From positions 144,465,165-144,529,164 of the forward strand of contig CM040424.1 of NCBI GenBank assembly GCA_022702705.1: DNA of 64,000 bases. Direction: 5' to 3'. A model generated the notes under the pieces. The model saw nothing but the letters and a program-made list of their open reading frames with translations, was not told where the DNA came from and did not search any database. Shown here in pieces: positions 47,395-59,746 of this stretch. Positions within the stretch are counted from its first letter, which is position 1. The number at the start of each line of letters is the position of its first letter. A program made the translations under genes and the position numbers. The DNA is from Papilionanthe hookeriana x Papilionanthe teres. Its lineage: Eukaryota > Streptophyta > Magnoliopsida > Asparagales > Orchidaceae.

Positions 47395-48190
47395 TTTCAT
47401 ATCTCATTTCAATCTCAGCATTCGAGATAGGCTTCCGCCCTACTCCCATCTCAGCAAATCTCAGCATTCGGGATAGGCTTCCGCCCTACTCCCATCTCAG
47501 AAATCTCAGCATTCGGGATAGGCTTCCGCCCTACTCCCATCTCGACGAATCTCGACGTTCGGGATAGGCTTCCGCCTACTCCCATCTCGGCGAATCTCGG
47601 CATTTGGGACGAGGCTTCCGCCGTACTCCCATCTCGACGATCTCGGCATTCGGGATGAGCACGCCCTACTCCAATCTCGGCGAATCTCGACATTCGGGAT
47701 AGGCTTCCGCCCTACTCCCATCTCGAGCAAATCTCGGCATTCGGGATAGGCTTCCCCTACTCCCATCTCGACGAATCTCAGACATTCGGGATAGGCTTCC
47801 GCCTACTCCCATCTCGAGCAATCTCGACGTTCGGGATAGGCTTCCGCCTGCTCCCATCTCGGCGAAATCTCGACATTCGGGATAGGCTTCGGCCCTGCTC
47901 CCATCTCAACGAATCTCGGCATTCGGGATGAGCTTCAGTCCATCTCGGCGAATTCTAAGCACTCGGGATAGGCACGGTCCTACTCCTTTCTCGGCGAATC
48001 TCGAATTTGACCCTCCCAGCAGAAATTGAAATTAAAGCACTCGCATTTCGGATAGGCTTTGTCCTATTCTTCCTCGGCATTTGGGATAGGCTCAATCTAA
48101 TCCTTCTCGACATACACAATTGGAATAGGTTCGATCTCGCTTCCTTCTCGGCATACAAATGCATTCGGGTGGGCCTTAGCCCTACTCTTT
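47395..48190 (+). repeat. 46-bp tandem array in element C 3' region (about 12 clear units plus decayed ones)
   Basis: Units of 45-46 bp carry ATTCGGGATAGGCTTCCGCC and CTACTCCCATCTCGGCGAAT; spacing was read from GATAG at 47426, 47472 and 47517. Clear to about 47960, then degenerate to 48190. It occupies the same place as the 82-bp array in A and B but is unrelated in sequence. Minus-strand open frames across it encode repeated GVGRKPIPNAEI-like peptides and are artefacts of the repeat. Confidence 0.9.
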
Positions 48191-48503
48191 TCTCCACATA
48201 AAATCAAAATTGAAACTCAAATCGAAATTCAAACTCAAAATTAAAACTTGAGACAGAAAATGAAATGAATCTAAGATCCAATCTCTTGAAATCTTGTGAT
48301 CTGAAATTCACCTCCTTTTTCCCCAGCGAGAGTTCTGGAATCTTCAGTCTTGGAGATTTACCTGATACTCCCCAGTGGAAATTTCTTACACTTCTTCCTA
48401 AGTTTGTCACATGGACATCTGTTTTGGTTCTGTTGATCTCTTCGGTCAACGCTAATACGCGCGGTGTGCTTGGTTAGCACACCACACTTATTGGGGGTCC
48501 ATT
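48191..48503 (+). other. Pre-LTR segment with candidate polypurine tract (element C)
   Basis: Alignable with 5111-5533 and 19641-20075: CACCTCCTTTTTCC, CTAAGTTTGTCACATGGAC, GTCAACGCTAATACGCGCGG, TTGGGGGTCCATT before the LTR. Noncoding. Confidence 0.5.
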
Positions 48504-51500
48504 TGTCGACCTCATTTTTGATGAGGTCTTCTCTTCCCTTTTTAGTACTTAGGATCTAGCCTTAGGCTTTTCCTTTGACTATATTAGAGGATTAGAATTG
48601 GGACCCATCCTTTAGAAATTTAAACCACTTCTTGTCTCCCCGCAAACCCCACAAGCTTGATCGTAGACCCCTAATCACCTGAGGGTTGAGATCGAAAGTG
48701 AAGGTTTAAAGGATGAGTTCCCTATAGGACTCTTGGCCTTAGGAGCACCCTGGGTGGCTTGGTCTGGTGAGGGTTGACTTACACACTCACTACACTCATA
48801 CTCTACACTCTCACACACACAATCCAAATCCTAAAACCACACCCATACCCAACTTGACCCCTTGACTCATGTAGGTAATTCATATGGATGAACCTTAACC
48901 CTTAAGCCCCTGGCTAAGAGGGTTAGGAACAACATAGTGAATGCCTCAAATGAGTCCTCTCATGGCTCATATAGTCTTAATATGACTTCATGGATCAATC
49001 AAAGTGATTCCATTTCACTCATATTTGATCAATCTCCATTCTCCAAAATTTCAATTTTTGACCCCGGGGACCCTACACCTATCAAACCTACCAAAAGCCC
49101 TTAAAATTGCTCAAATCCTCCAAAATTTCCAAATCACCCGAAATTCCCCAAAATTAACCTTGAACATTTCCTCACCAATCAAATTGATCATCCATAGCCA
49201 AAAATACCAAAAATTCCAAAAATACCCCCCAATACCCTCCAAATACCCAAAATGCCCCTCTTAGCCAATAAATCAAAAAATTCAAAAAATTATCAGAAAA
49301 TTCCAGAAAATCCCAAATATTCCCAATTTCATTTTTTCCAACTACACCATGGGCCAATTTTGTCAATTTACCCACGTTTATCAAAACCCCCAATTTAGCC
49401 CATTTTTAGCCCAAGTAAACCCAATGTCAAACCAAATCTACCCAATTGACCCCAATTTTGGTCCAATTCAATTCTAGACTTCAATTTAATATCCAAAATA
49501 TCAATCTAGACCAAATCCAGGTCCAATTTGATTGACATTTGAATCCAATTTTACTTTTGACCTTAAAGCCCAATTTGGACCCATGACCCAAACTTAGCCC
49601 AACTAACCCAATTTAACTCCAATTAAACCCAAACCTTTTTTAAACCTTCCCAAACATCCCCACAAACAAAACACTAACATGATTTGCCCAAAATTTCGAC
49701 CCAAACCCCACTCAAATTCAACCCAAAACCAAAAGGCCCAATTTTGACTTAAATCCAACCCTAACCCAAATGAGCCCAAATCCCAAAATCAAAATCCAAC
49801 CAAAGTTGGAACCTCTTTCAAACACTCCCATAAACATTTCCCAACATTAGTTTTACATCAATTTCAACCCTAGCCCAACATTGGCCCAAATTAGCCCAAT
49901 TTGACCTACATTGGCCCATGTACCAAATGAACCCAAATCCAACCCAATTCAAGCCCAAACCACCTCAAATTTATTTCAAATCACTCATGATACATCCCTA
50001 AACAAAAACCAACAATTATTTGGCCCAAACTTTTACAAAATTCCCATCCATAAACTTACTTTAAAAACATAAAGGCCCACTCCCTTAAACCTTCCTAAAA
50101 GCTCACTTCCACCAAATTCAAAAGCCCAAATCAATCTAAAGCCCACATGACACTTTCCCTCATCACACATTCAATTTAAAATCATTCCTAAAGTCCTAAT
50201 TTATCATTAAACAATTCCAAATCAAGCCTCATAACAATTCCCATCAAATCACCCCTAAATTACAAAAATTTCCAAAACTCTTTTTCAGGAAGTTGACTTA
50301 ACTTTTCCCAAGCCAAAGATGAGCCATGAAGCAATGCATGAGCCACATGTGAGCCATGAAAGCCTTGGGAACCTCACGATACCCAAAATGGCAAGAGGAG
50401 GGGACCCTTTAATGATCCTCTTAAGAGTGATTAACCACTCCCATGTCTCCCCTAAACCTTGCTTAAACTTAATTGTACTTGGATGGTGACCTTTCCCCAC
50501 TAATCAAGCTGACCTAAACCACTTTCTCTTCAGCCCAAACTAGCCATGGGGAGGTGCACCTAGCCCAATCCATGCATTTGACCAAACTTAGCCAAAATAC
50601 ACCCTTACCCCATTCCACTTTGATTCAAACCCTTTACACATGGCAACAACCAATTGACTTCGCAAACATCAAGCCTTGACCCACCTGAACCTGAGGGTAA
50701 CCCATGCCTGCCGGCCAGCCACCTGGATCGCCGGAAAACACCACACCCGAGAGCTCCCATGTGAGCCAACATTGAAATTCCCCCTTGCTGAGCTGCCCCA
50801 AGTCCAGTGGCCACCATGACAGTTCTTCTCTTGCATAGAGCAGCTGATCCCAAGCCCTAACTCCCCCTGGGAGGCCCCCCAGCCATGCCTATTTAAACTC
50901 CACCTCCTCTCGGCCAAGAGAGGTGCTGAACCAAACCTTACTGAAACCCTGCCAAAATCATCCCAGACCACTCTCTACACATAGAGAACTTGATCCCCAC
51001 TGAAATCCCTCGCCATTTCCTCTCTGTGAGCTCAATTTCGGAGTTGAAATCCAAGCCCAAAACCAGGACACTTCACTACAGTGAGTCAATCCTCAAATTG
51101 ATTGACTCTACACCTTCACCAAACCAAGAGAAGAAGTTTACCAGCAAAAGCCCCCTCTCCAGGCCAGCCATTGCTTCTAGCCTCCAAGCTTTGTGATCGG
51201 TTGTGGGCACTTTCATACCTAGACAATTCACCAGGCCAAGGGACTTCATCTGGAGCTTGCTTGGACTCAATCGAACGTGACACAACTCTCAGATCGAAGC
51301 TTCACTTCTTTGAGCAAAGGTATGGACTCACTCTTCCTCTCGAGCTTCCATAGATTCTCCATTTAGATTGAGTCAATTTTAATGCATGTTTACCTTATGG
51401 ATGTGTTCTTCTCTTCAAGACGAATCCATAGAGCATAAGAACACATAAATCTGTTGAGAATAGAGTGAAAAATTAGGGTTAGAAGGTCTACGATCACGGG

Positions 51501-54500
51501 TTCACACCAGTCGTAGACGATGACTGGAAGCCGTTGGATCGCGCGTGTATCGGATGGACGGCTCGGATCGCGTCGGACCAGAAGATGTTACGTGTAAGGC
51601 GGGTCCCGGGACGGCTGAGTCAGATGGCGGCGCCGATTAGGAGACGACGCGTGGAGCTTCGGAGACGCCGAGGTTGAGTCAGCGCCGCGTGGATAAGTAG
51701 AAAAATAGGTTATTTTTCTATTTATTTAATTACCAGAACTTCAAAAATTCATAACTTTGTGTAGAAAAATCCTAAAAATAAAATAAAAATACTCTCTTGC
51801 TCAGTGAACAGAGGAGAATAATATGGAAAAGAAATCAATTAATTTCATTAAGTATTTTATTTTTAATGATTTATTTACCCTCTGCATTGTTTTAATTCTC
51901 CTTGCATATAGGAAATTCACCATGGCATGAGACCATAGGGCTTTTGAAGCCTCTGAACTTGGGAACATTCCCTGAATTTTCCAAGGTCAGAGGTTATCCC
52001 TATGAGAAGTTATTAATTTTTCAAGTTCATGTTACTATTTTGAGTATTTTAATTCCAATAATTAGCATGTTGAGAAATAAATTCTAGAAAAATTTGGTGA
52101 TATTTCTTGTGACCAGAGAGACCTAGGAAAAATAAGTTTTGAGTTAATTCACTTTGAACAACCCTTATTGGCCTAAATACCCAAAATTAAACTTTAATTA
52201 GTTAGGGTTAACCATCCATCAAATTAACTTAAAAACAATTCTCCACTGTCCTCTAGGGATAGGAGAACACCACATAAAAATTTGAGATTAATTGGACTTG
52301 GTTAGCCCCACCAAATGGGTTGATTAAGCCTCATAAGTAATAATGGGTAAAATTAAACTTTAAAAATTCATAACTCACAAAATACTTTTAAAAAATTCAC
52401 AAAAATGGTTTTGGAGCTTATCTGATATCAGAGGAACTTAGGAAAATTAAAATTATAATTTTCTAAAAAAAGTTGATTTTTATCATTATTTTAATATTTT
52501 TAATAATTAAAAAATAATAAAAATCACCAAAGTGACACATTTTTTATTCTATTCATTTAGGAACAAACCAAATATTTTTTTAAGTCCCTAGGATAAGATA
52601 TTGAATGTTAAAGGCATAATGTAATTTTTAATATTAAAAAATGTATTTTCCAACCTTTTCATTAAAATAATTCTAATAAATAAAAAAAATCAAGAAAATA
52701 TAAAATTTATTTCTCTGGACTCCTTGAGGTTAGAGAGATTTAAGAAAAATATAAAATCTATTTTTCAACTTTAATTTTATTTTAAAATTAATTAATGCTC
52801 CAAAACTCAAAAATAATTCTAATAAATAAAATATAATTAAAAAAATCACTAAAATTGGTCCAAATGGTCCTCTGGTCATTAGGAGTGCCCCATAATTTTC
52901 TTAAGGATAGAAAAATTCCCTCAGTCATCTTATTGAATTTTCCTTGAAAATCCCTATTTTCCATCAAAAATAATTACATAAATAAATTAAATACAGAAAA
53001 ATCACATTTTTCTCCTCTAATGTCTTAATTGACATGTAAGTGAGGTCACATAAAAATTTCAAGTCCATTTGAGCTTAATTTAGTGAGTTATAGAATTATT
53101 ATGCTTAAAGGGCAAAATGGTAATTAAAGTTTTCAACCTTTAATTAAAATTTTAGGATTAATCAAAAAAAGGGGGAGGGTAAAATATTTTATTTAAACTG
53201 ATTTTGGATGATTGAAATTTAAATAATTAAAGGGTAGAGATCCATTAATCTTTTTTTTAAGATTAATTAAAGTAAACCTTAATCAATTAATTAATTAAAT
53301 TTGGAAGATTAATGGAAAATTGAAATTATTAAAGTGGGGATATTATTTAAAAAGATATTTATTCTTTAATTTAAAAATCCCTAAATAAATCATTTCAATA
53401 ATACTTAAAAAAGAAAATTAAAAGAATAATTTAAATTAAATTAAAATTGAAATTAAGTTAAAATTAAATTAAAATTAAATTAAATTAAATTAAATTAAAA
53501 TAAAATTAAATTGAATTAAATTAAATTAAATTAAAATGAAGTTAAATTGAATTAAATTAAAATTAAATTGAAATTAAATTAAATTAAATTAAATCAAAAA
53601 TTGAATTAAATTAAATTAAAATCATTTAATAACAAACCTAAATCGTTAAGAATTAAACCTAAAATAACTTGAACACTATTCCAAACTTAAACTAATTTTT
53701 TTTATAATTAGGTCAAAATTGAAATTAAATCATTAAGTTTAAATCATCAAAATATTTAATAATTTGATTTGCCCTTTTTAAGTCCTTATTATTATAACTC
53801 TTAAATGAGGTATCAAGTGAAGTGTTTCTTCACTTATAGGATATTCAAATGTCCTAGTTCACTGAGCAAAAGAACAAAACTTAAACTCCCGGATGATTAA
53901 TTCACTTGTATAATTAAATTCTCTTGGACTTGAAACAATCCTAGAAGTATTGAAAAGATGTTTAAGACTCGTCTTAAGCACTTCCTCAATATGATAGGAG
54001 GTTTATAAGAACAATTGAACTTAATTGTTTCTTTGATGAAGAAAATTATCCTTAAACCAAAATACAAGAACCTAGACGTCATAGGAGATGACTAGCTATA
54101 GGATTAGGACTTTGATAGACAACCAAAACCTTTCCCTTAGCTTTACCTAGGTACTTGTTGGAATATTTAAATGCCTTAACATGTGTTTTAAGTGCAGCTT
54201 GACGGGAAGACCCTCCTGGTACGCTTTTATTTTATTGCAATTTACTTTATTGCAAATGTATTTTACTTTTCTTGCATGATAAACAACTGTTGCGTGAAAA
54301 CCAAAACCTTTAGGATAGTCCCTGAACTGAAACCAAAACTAAATTAAAATTCATTACATGATAAAAATCACCGCCACAACATTTCCAAATAAAAAATAAC
54401 TCAAAATTTAATCACAAACAGAACACAAAACTATAATTGCAACTAAATTAAAAAGTTTCGTTGAATGATCGGGAATACCTTGGATGATGTAACCCACGTG

Positions 54501-55753
54501 TTGCTAACGGGATTTCCCAAAGTCTAAATGAAAGTGTGGAACTCATTTAGTTGAGTTTAGCAAATTCATCTGGACTAAGTGAATTCGATGAAAATAACGG
54601 TGCAGAGATGACGGAACCGTGGGATCTTAATCGGTTCTGTTTAAATAACTTTAAGATTTGTTTTAATTAAAGTACTAAAAAACACTTGGATTTTAATATT
54701 TTATCTAAACCAAAACACTTCTCTCATATCCTGATTTATGACTTCTAAAACTAAACCTCTGCAACAACAAGGAGCTCGAAGCATGGTGGGCAGCACGGCC
54801 ATCGTCATCAGCAAAACCTCAGTCTACTTCAGCAAAACCTTTCCTAGTTTTTAAAACAACGAAGCCATAGGATTTCGAGGTAGTTTGCCTAGTGCAACAT
54901 AAATCCTCAACTCTTCGTTAGGCATTTGCATGATCATGTCATGTAAATTAAGCCCTAACCGGTCTTAGGACTCCGAGGTAGTCGTTTGGTACGACACAAA
55001 CCCTCACATCTTCGAGGCTATTTGTATGATTTTATCATACAAATATAAGTCCAAATTAATTAAAATTGGCAAAATTGAAATATCAGATAATATTAGGATT
55101 TTCTTAAAATCTAAGCCAAACAATAGGATAGTTTGGGAAGTTGCCAAGTTTCTTCTTGGATCCTCAGCTTCTCCTACTTCTCTGCCTTTGGACTCCTAAA
55201 ATAAATTGTTCAAAATTTGATCCATTCCTTATTGAAATTTCTAAAATTCAAATCCTTTGAAAACCTTAAACTTTGAAATTCTTAAGAGCAAAACCACTGA
55301 TCATTAGCGAGAGTTTTCTTAAGTGATTCCCGTCATTTAAGATGTAATTAACTATAGGGGCTTGCCCTTATAGGGAACTTTAAGAACCCAGGTAATATAA
55401 ACCCTGCTTAATTCATTTATATTAAGCAGGAGAATTTGTCGGCTTATAAAATTGGTTCGCAGAACAAACGGATGTCATAAATCTCCTAGTTTATTTAACC
55501 GAGCCCCATCATCAAGCAGTGTGTCTATTCTTCGGATAAATACACAGTTTGTGATGCGGTGCTCTTTTATATAAACTATTTGGGATGTGAGATCGGTTTG
55601 ATTTCATATCTTAAAATTATTTTCAAAATCAAATACTACTTTCTAAACCATATATACATGTTTAACTTAAATTTAAAATCTAAAATTTGCCGACAATTTC
55701 TGTTAGGCGACCCCTTTTCAAAATAAAACACATAACCAAAAAATATGCCGACA
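48504..55753 (+). repeat. LTR4 of element C (7.25 kb)
   Basis: Starts TGTCGACCTCATTTTTGATG and ends AATATGCCGACA. TATA box 50890-50897, CpG-rich island about 51480-51700, TAAAT-type tract 53420-53625, hairpin 55403-55430, AGGCGACCCC at 55705-55714. Closest in sequence to LTR3, for example in the segment around 51470-51560 where LTR1 and LTR2 differ. Followed by TCCCT and element E sequence. No genes. Confidence 0.88.
50890..50897 (+). promoter_or_regulatory. TATA box of LTR4
   Basis: TATTTAAA in GCCTATTTAAACTCC, at the position conserved in the family. Transcripts would run right into element E; the LTR is downstream of the AlkB gene, so it does not drive it. Confidence 0.55.
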
Positions 55754-55758
55754 TCCCT
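55754..55758. other. Target-site duplication of element C, right copy (TCCCT)
   Basis: TCCCT directly after the terminal GCCGACA of LTR4, identical to 36843-36847. The following CCACCTGGGGGCTAACATCT continues element E's LTR, as at 63640-63660. Confidence 0.9.
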
Positions 55759-56705
55759 CCACCTGGGGGCTAACATCTCATAACAAAACTTTTCAGATCA
55801 AACTAAATTAGGGGTTTTAGTTTGTCACCCAAAAGTCCTTTAATTCTACATCTCTTAAACATGCATATCTCCCTATTTATTTACACTCAATTATATGGAC
55901 TACATTCTCACCCATATAATCTCATGTGATTCTTACCAATAGTTGACTGAGACAATACCACATTGGTTCTTACATGTTCTCACAACAGATTTTAACATGC
56001 AAGTTGATCAAGTTTACATGTAAACGAAGATCAAAGTAAAATCATCACAAAATTTTTTAACTCTACTCAATTCTATATCCTACACATGCATACTAATTTA
56101 TTGTAAGAGGAAAGAGTAAAGAAAACTACTCACTATACATGGAGAAACGACAAGAACTTTTCATTGAACAAGTCTTTGAAACCACACATATAAAGTACTA
56201 GATTCAAATCAAAATAAAATGAAAATACTTATCTATGATGAAAATCAAATTCTCCTTGTATAGTAAAAGAAATCTCCTTACAATCCTCTTTAAGAATAAA
56301 GTGTAAAGAAAAGAAGAAATTCTCACACTCTCTTTTTCTCTCTCACCTTGTCGCCCCACTTGGGGCTCACGCCCAAGTCTTCTTCTTCTCAGCCTTCTTC
56401 TCCTCTTCTAATGAATCAGACTTTCTACTGAGAAGTCCTTCTAGTAAATTAGACTAGCCTAGGCTCTAAAATATTTATCATCAAACTTCGGAATTTATTT
56501 TCCTATCTAATTCAGAAAAATATGCAGGTTTTTCAAACTTCGGATCGTATGAACTTTACTTTCTCGATTTAAGAACTCTCTTAAAAATAATTTAACTAAT
56601 ATATGTATAAAAAGCAAGCTTAGGATTGTTCTAAGTTCTTTACTATAGAAAGACTCAAGTGAAACCAATTTTTGATTAGGACCTCTCCTCAAACTTCTCC
56701 TCACA
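55759..56705 (-). repeat. Left LTR of element E, remainder (boundary inferred)
   Basis: Continues the LTR that begins at 36286. It aligns with the right LTR (63641-64000) through blocks such as ACCACATTGGTTCTTACATG. The inner end is placed at CA 56704-56705 because a long pyrimidine run (TTTTTTTTTCTCTTTTTTTT, 56706-56725) follows; on the minus strand this is an A/G tract next to TGTGAGG, as expected for a polypurine tract and LTR start. The LTR would be about 1.5 kb. The matching end of the other LTR is outside the window, so this end is unconfirmed. Confidence 0.55.
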
Positions 56706-58679
56706 TTTTTTTTTCTCTTTTTTTTCAGGATCTTTATGATCCATTTTTTCTGCTATTTTCTTTCTTTTTTTATGTGAAGATTTCTATATCTGGAGAGGTC
56801 CTTAAATGATTTTGAATTCCACTATCCTCCTCTAAAGTTAAGACTTATTACTTTCCTTTACTTAAAAAATATACATATATATATTTTTTAAATACTTTTT
56901 AAAAGAGCCTTAAATGTTTGAAAATAAAAATTCTAAGAATCCTTAATTTTCCAAAAATACATTTCTTCCTACTAAAGATAGTTTTTCATTTTCCCATGTT
57001 CTCCACTAAATATCCTTAACTCTAGGTTCACCCTTTTCACTAAAAATATCAACTAAATTTTTCTACTCCATTTCTATACTTAAAATTCTAACAATCTTAA
57101 GATGAGTCCACATAACAATAATCATTAGAAATAAAATACAAATTTATTTGTAGTATTTTTGAAAACAAGTAAGGTTTAAATTTGAAACATTTTTCGTTCC
57201 CCCCAAACTTAAGCTCAAACATGTTTAACAATAAAGTACAAAAATATGCGGCAGGGAAAGATCACTTTTACAATTTACCACACATCCTAAAAAAAAATCA
57301 ACAAATAACAAATGGTAGAGACTATCAGTAAAAAGTAAATTTACCCTAAACATGCTTGAAATAACACTATAAAGAAAATTTAAATTATAGAATAGGTACA
57401 AAAAGAAGATTAAACTGGAAAACATTTTAAAATTTTTAAAGGTATTGCTGGATGCTAACAAGTTTAAAATATTAAGATTAGTTTTGTTGTCTCCAAAGAC
57501 TCATTCAACTTGGCTCATAAACATAGACAAACAAACTCCAATACATAGACTCACAGATTTCATAAACAAATAACAACTGAGGTTAATTTGATCTCCTTTC
57601 TACTCACATTTCCCCTCCTTACTTTCAATTTCTAACAGAAGAAACTACAATAATAACATGGGTGTATTATAAGATTTTTTATATGGTTATCTCCCTTAGA
57701 GCAGAATTCCCCTATTATAAAAATTCATGTGTTTCCAATTTTAGGTTTACTCTAAGTCTAAGGTATACACAATTTAGTAAATAAAAGTATTGCAGTTTAT
57801 CCAGATGTTGTTCACTAAGTAAGTTCATGACCTTACTCAGTAAAGAAAAAGTCAGATAAAGGAAGTAATAGAGTTGACATGGAGTGGTCCAAGTCCAAAC
57901 TCTACATGCTTCAAGTTAATGTTCAGCTCTGGTTAAGAACTAAGTTGTAACAGACTCGTTAGCCTGCTTCTATCAGAAGTCATAAAAAAATTTAATCAAG
58001 ACCAAGGCATAAACTCACAACATTAGCCAAAACTAGTCTTACACATCAAACATCAATCAAGCTGATTAATCCACGTAAACACATTACAAAACTAACAATC
58101 ATAACTCTCAAGCACACTAATTCAAACCACACTGATAACTACGGGTTGCCTCCCATAAAGCACTAAGTTTAACATCATCAGCTCGACAAATAATTTCTCC
58201 TGGATCAAAATTCCATTTAAGTAATCCTCGATCAATCGCTCAATCTTTTTTAGATCCAGGGATTCCTACAACATCCTTAAATTGTAGTTTTTTCTTTCAG
58301 TTCTTCCTTTTCGGATTGATTCATATCATTGTTCCACATATTTCTTTCTAGATCCAATATTTTTCTAATGATTTTCTCAAATTGCATATTAATATCTTCC
58401 TTGAAACTTATAAGAAATGGATCTCTATAAGATACTTCAAGATCTCCCAAATTCTGGATTGAATTCTCTCAAGATAATTTAGATTCTGGATCAAATTCTT
58501 CTAGGATATTCTTCTGTCTCATGTTATCTTCTAATGGTCTTTCAAAATCCTTATCCTCTTTTCTCAACTCAAAGTTCTTTTGAAATAGATCCTCAAATTC
58601 TCTTCCAAGTCCTAATTCGATAACTTTATCATGTTCATCATTCAATTTAAGTTCTTATGATTGAGACAAATCTGAAGAT
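56706..58679 (-). other. 3' noncoding region of element E with polypurine tract
   Basis: From the left: candidate polypurine tract (56706-56725 as pyrimidines), AT-rich sequence, then motifs familiar from Athila-like elements on the minus strand: GAGCTTAAGTTTGGGGGGAA near 57192-57212 and TTTATGGGAGGCAACCCGTA near 58141-58162. Remnants of linker coding lie at 58200-58680. RT, RNase H and integrase, normally between protease and these motifs, are absent, so the element has a large internal deletion or belongs to a gag-only family. Confidence 0.65.
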
Positions 58680-59000
58680 TTAAAGACTAGTGGTGTAGAT
58701 GAATTCCCTAAATAGGTATGCTTTAAAATTGTATGGGGGTACATTCATCTTAAGTTCATGAGATTTTTCAATAGATGGAATTAAAAGTTTACTATTTTCG
58801 GTAACGTCGATCATTTTACACCACTCCCGAACATACATATAGTCTTCTTTAAATAATGTTTTCAACTCATCATGAAAGTCCATTATGATCTCATCTGTTA
58901 ACTTACTCTCAAAACTCTTTTGGAAATGGTCTTTACTTAGATAATCAATTTCATCCATCCAAAAATAATCATGATCATTTCTCTCAGTTGGATATTTCAT
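58680..59000 (-). pseudogene. Post-protease linker of Athila-type polyprotein (element E)
   Basis: A 106-codon frame beginning MKYPTERNDHDYFWMDEIDY, the counterpart of the 'EAMKYP' block after protease in Athila-type polyproteins. It continues with acidic sequence and stops before any RT motif. This marks the point after which pol has been lost. Confidence 0.6.
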
Positions 59001-59330
59001 ATATTCATAGTCAACTCTCCTTCTTGCACATCTATCATAGCTTGTCCAGTAACAAGGAAAGGTCTCCCCAAAATAATAGGATTATCTTTATCTTCTTCCA
59101 TATCTAATACAATAAAGTCCAAAGGAAAGATAAAATTATCAACTTTAATAAGAACATCGTCTATAACACATTTTGGGTACTTGATAGATCGATCAGCTAA
59201 CTGAAGGGTTACAGTAGTGGGAGAAATATTGGCTAAACCTAACCTTCTAAATATAGATAGAGGCATCACATTAATGGTCAGTCCTAAATCACATAAAGCT
59301 TTTCCACATAATTTTTCTCTAATTACGCAA
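58997..59330 (-). pseudogene. Aspartic protease (element E), degraded
   Basis: Athila-type protease: GKALCDLGLTINVMPLSIFR at the start, where the usual D-[ST]-G-A-S reads DLGLT, then TTVTLQLADRSIKYPKCVID, FIFPLDFIVLDMEEDKDNPI and ILGRPFLVTGQAMIDVQEGE. The catalytic Asp and Gly are kept; the following Ala is Leu. It lies downstream of gag on the minus strand in a related frame. Confidence 0.85.
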
Positions 59331-59746
59331 GGAATTGTAAATCTACAAAAATTTTTAAGTTTCTAAGGAAACTTTTTTTGAAGTATAGTGCTACACTCCT
59401 CACTTTGTGCAACTGTCTTGAAATCCCCAAGTTTTCTTTTCTTGTTGAGTATATACTTCATAAACTTTACATAATTTGCCATTTGTTCCAAATCTTTAGC
59501 GAAAGGAATATTTATCGTTAACTTCTTAAGTACTTTCAAGAATTTTGAAAATTATTTATCCAAATCATGTTGTCTAAGTCTTTGAGGAAATGGAGAAGGT
59601 GGTCTTTCTAAATTGATTTTAGTTGGAGATAATAATTTTATTAGATCCTTAGAAACATGTTCTTTAGGTCTTTTAGTTTCCTTTGTTTCTCTCACAACTT
59701 CTTTTTCTTTTCTAACCACATTATCCATCTCTCTTCCACTTCTTAA

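Larger units (their letters stand above)
36848..55753. mobile_element. Element C: AlkB-carrying Tat element with inverted LTRs
   Basis: LTR3 (36848-44112) is in minus orientation. The internal part (44113-48503) and LTR4 (48504-55753) are in plus orientation. Both outer ends are the U5 end (GCCGACA reading outward), and the unit is flanked by a perfect TCCCT duplication, so it appears to have integrated as one molecule with two U5 ends. The inner end of LTR3 is followed by AATG, which matches the CATT that normally precedes the LTR, and then by integrase codons. Gag, protease, RT and both RNase H domains are absent. LTR3 and LTR4 are closely similar over 7.25 kb and form a second subfamily distinct from A and B. 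Confidence 0.85.

Noticed and set aside
47451..47857. Minus-strand open frames encoding repeated GVGRKPIPNAEI-like peptides
   Set aside because: They are translations of the 46-bp tandem array. The repeat length is not a multiple of three, several frames are open at once, and no start context or homology is seen.
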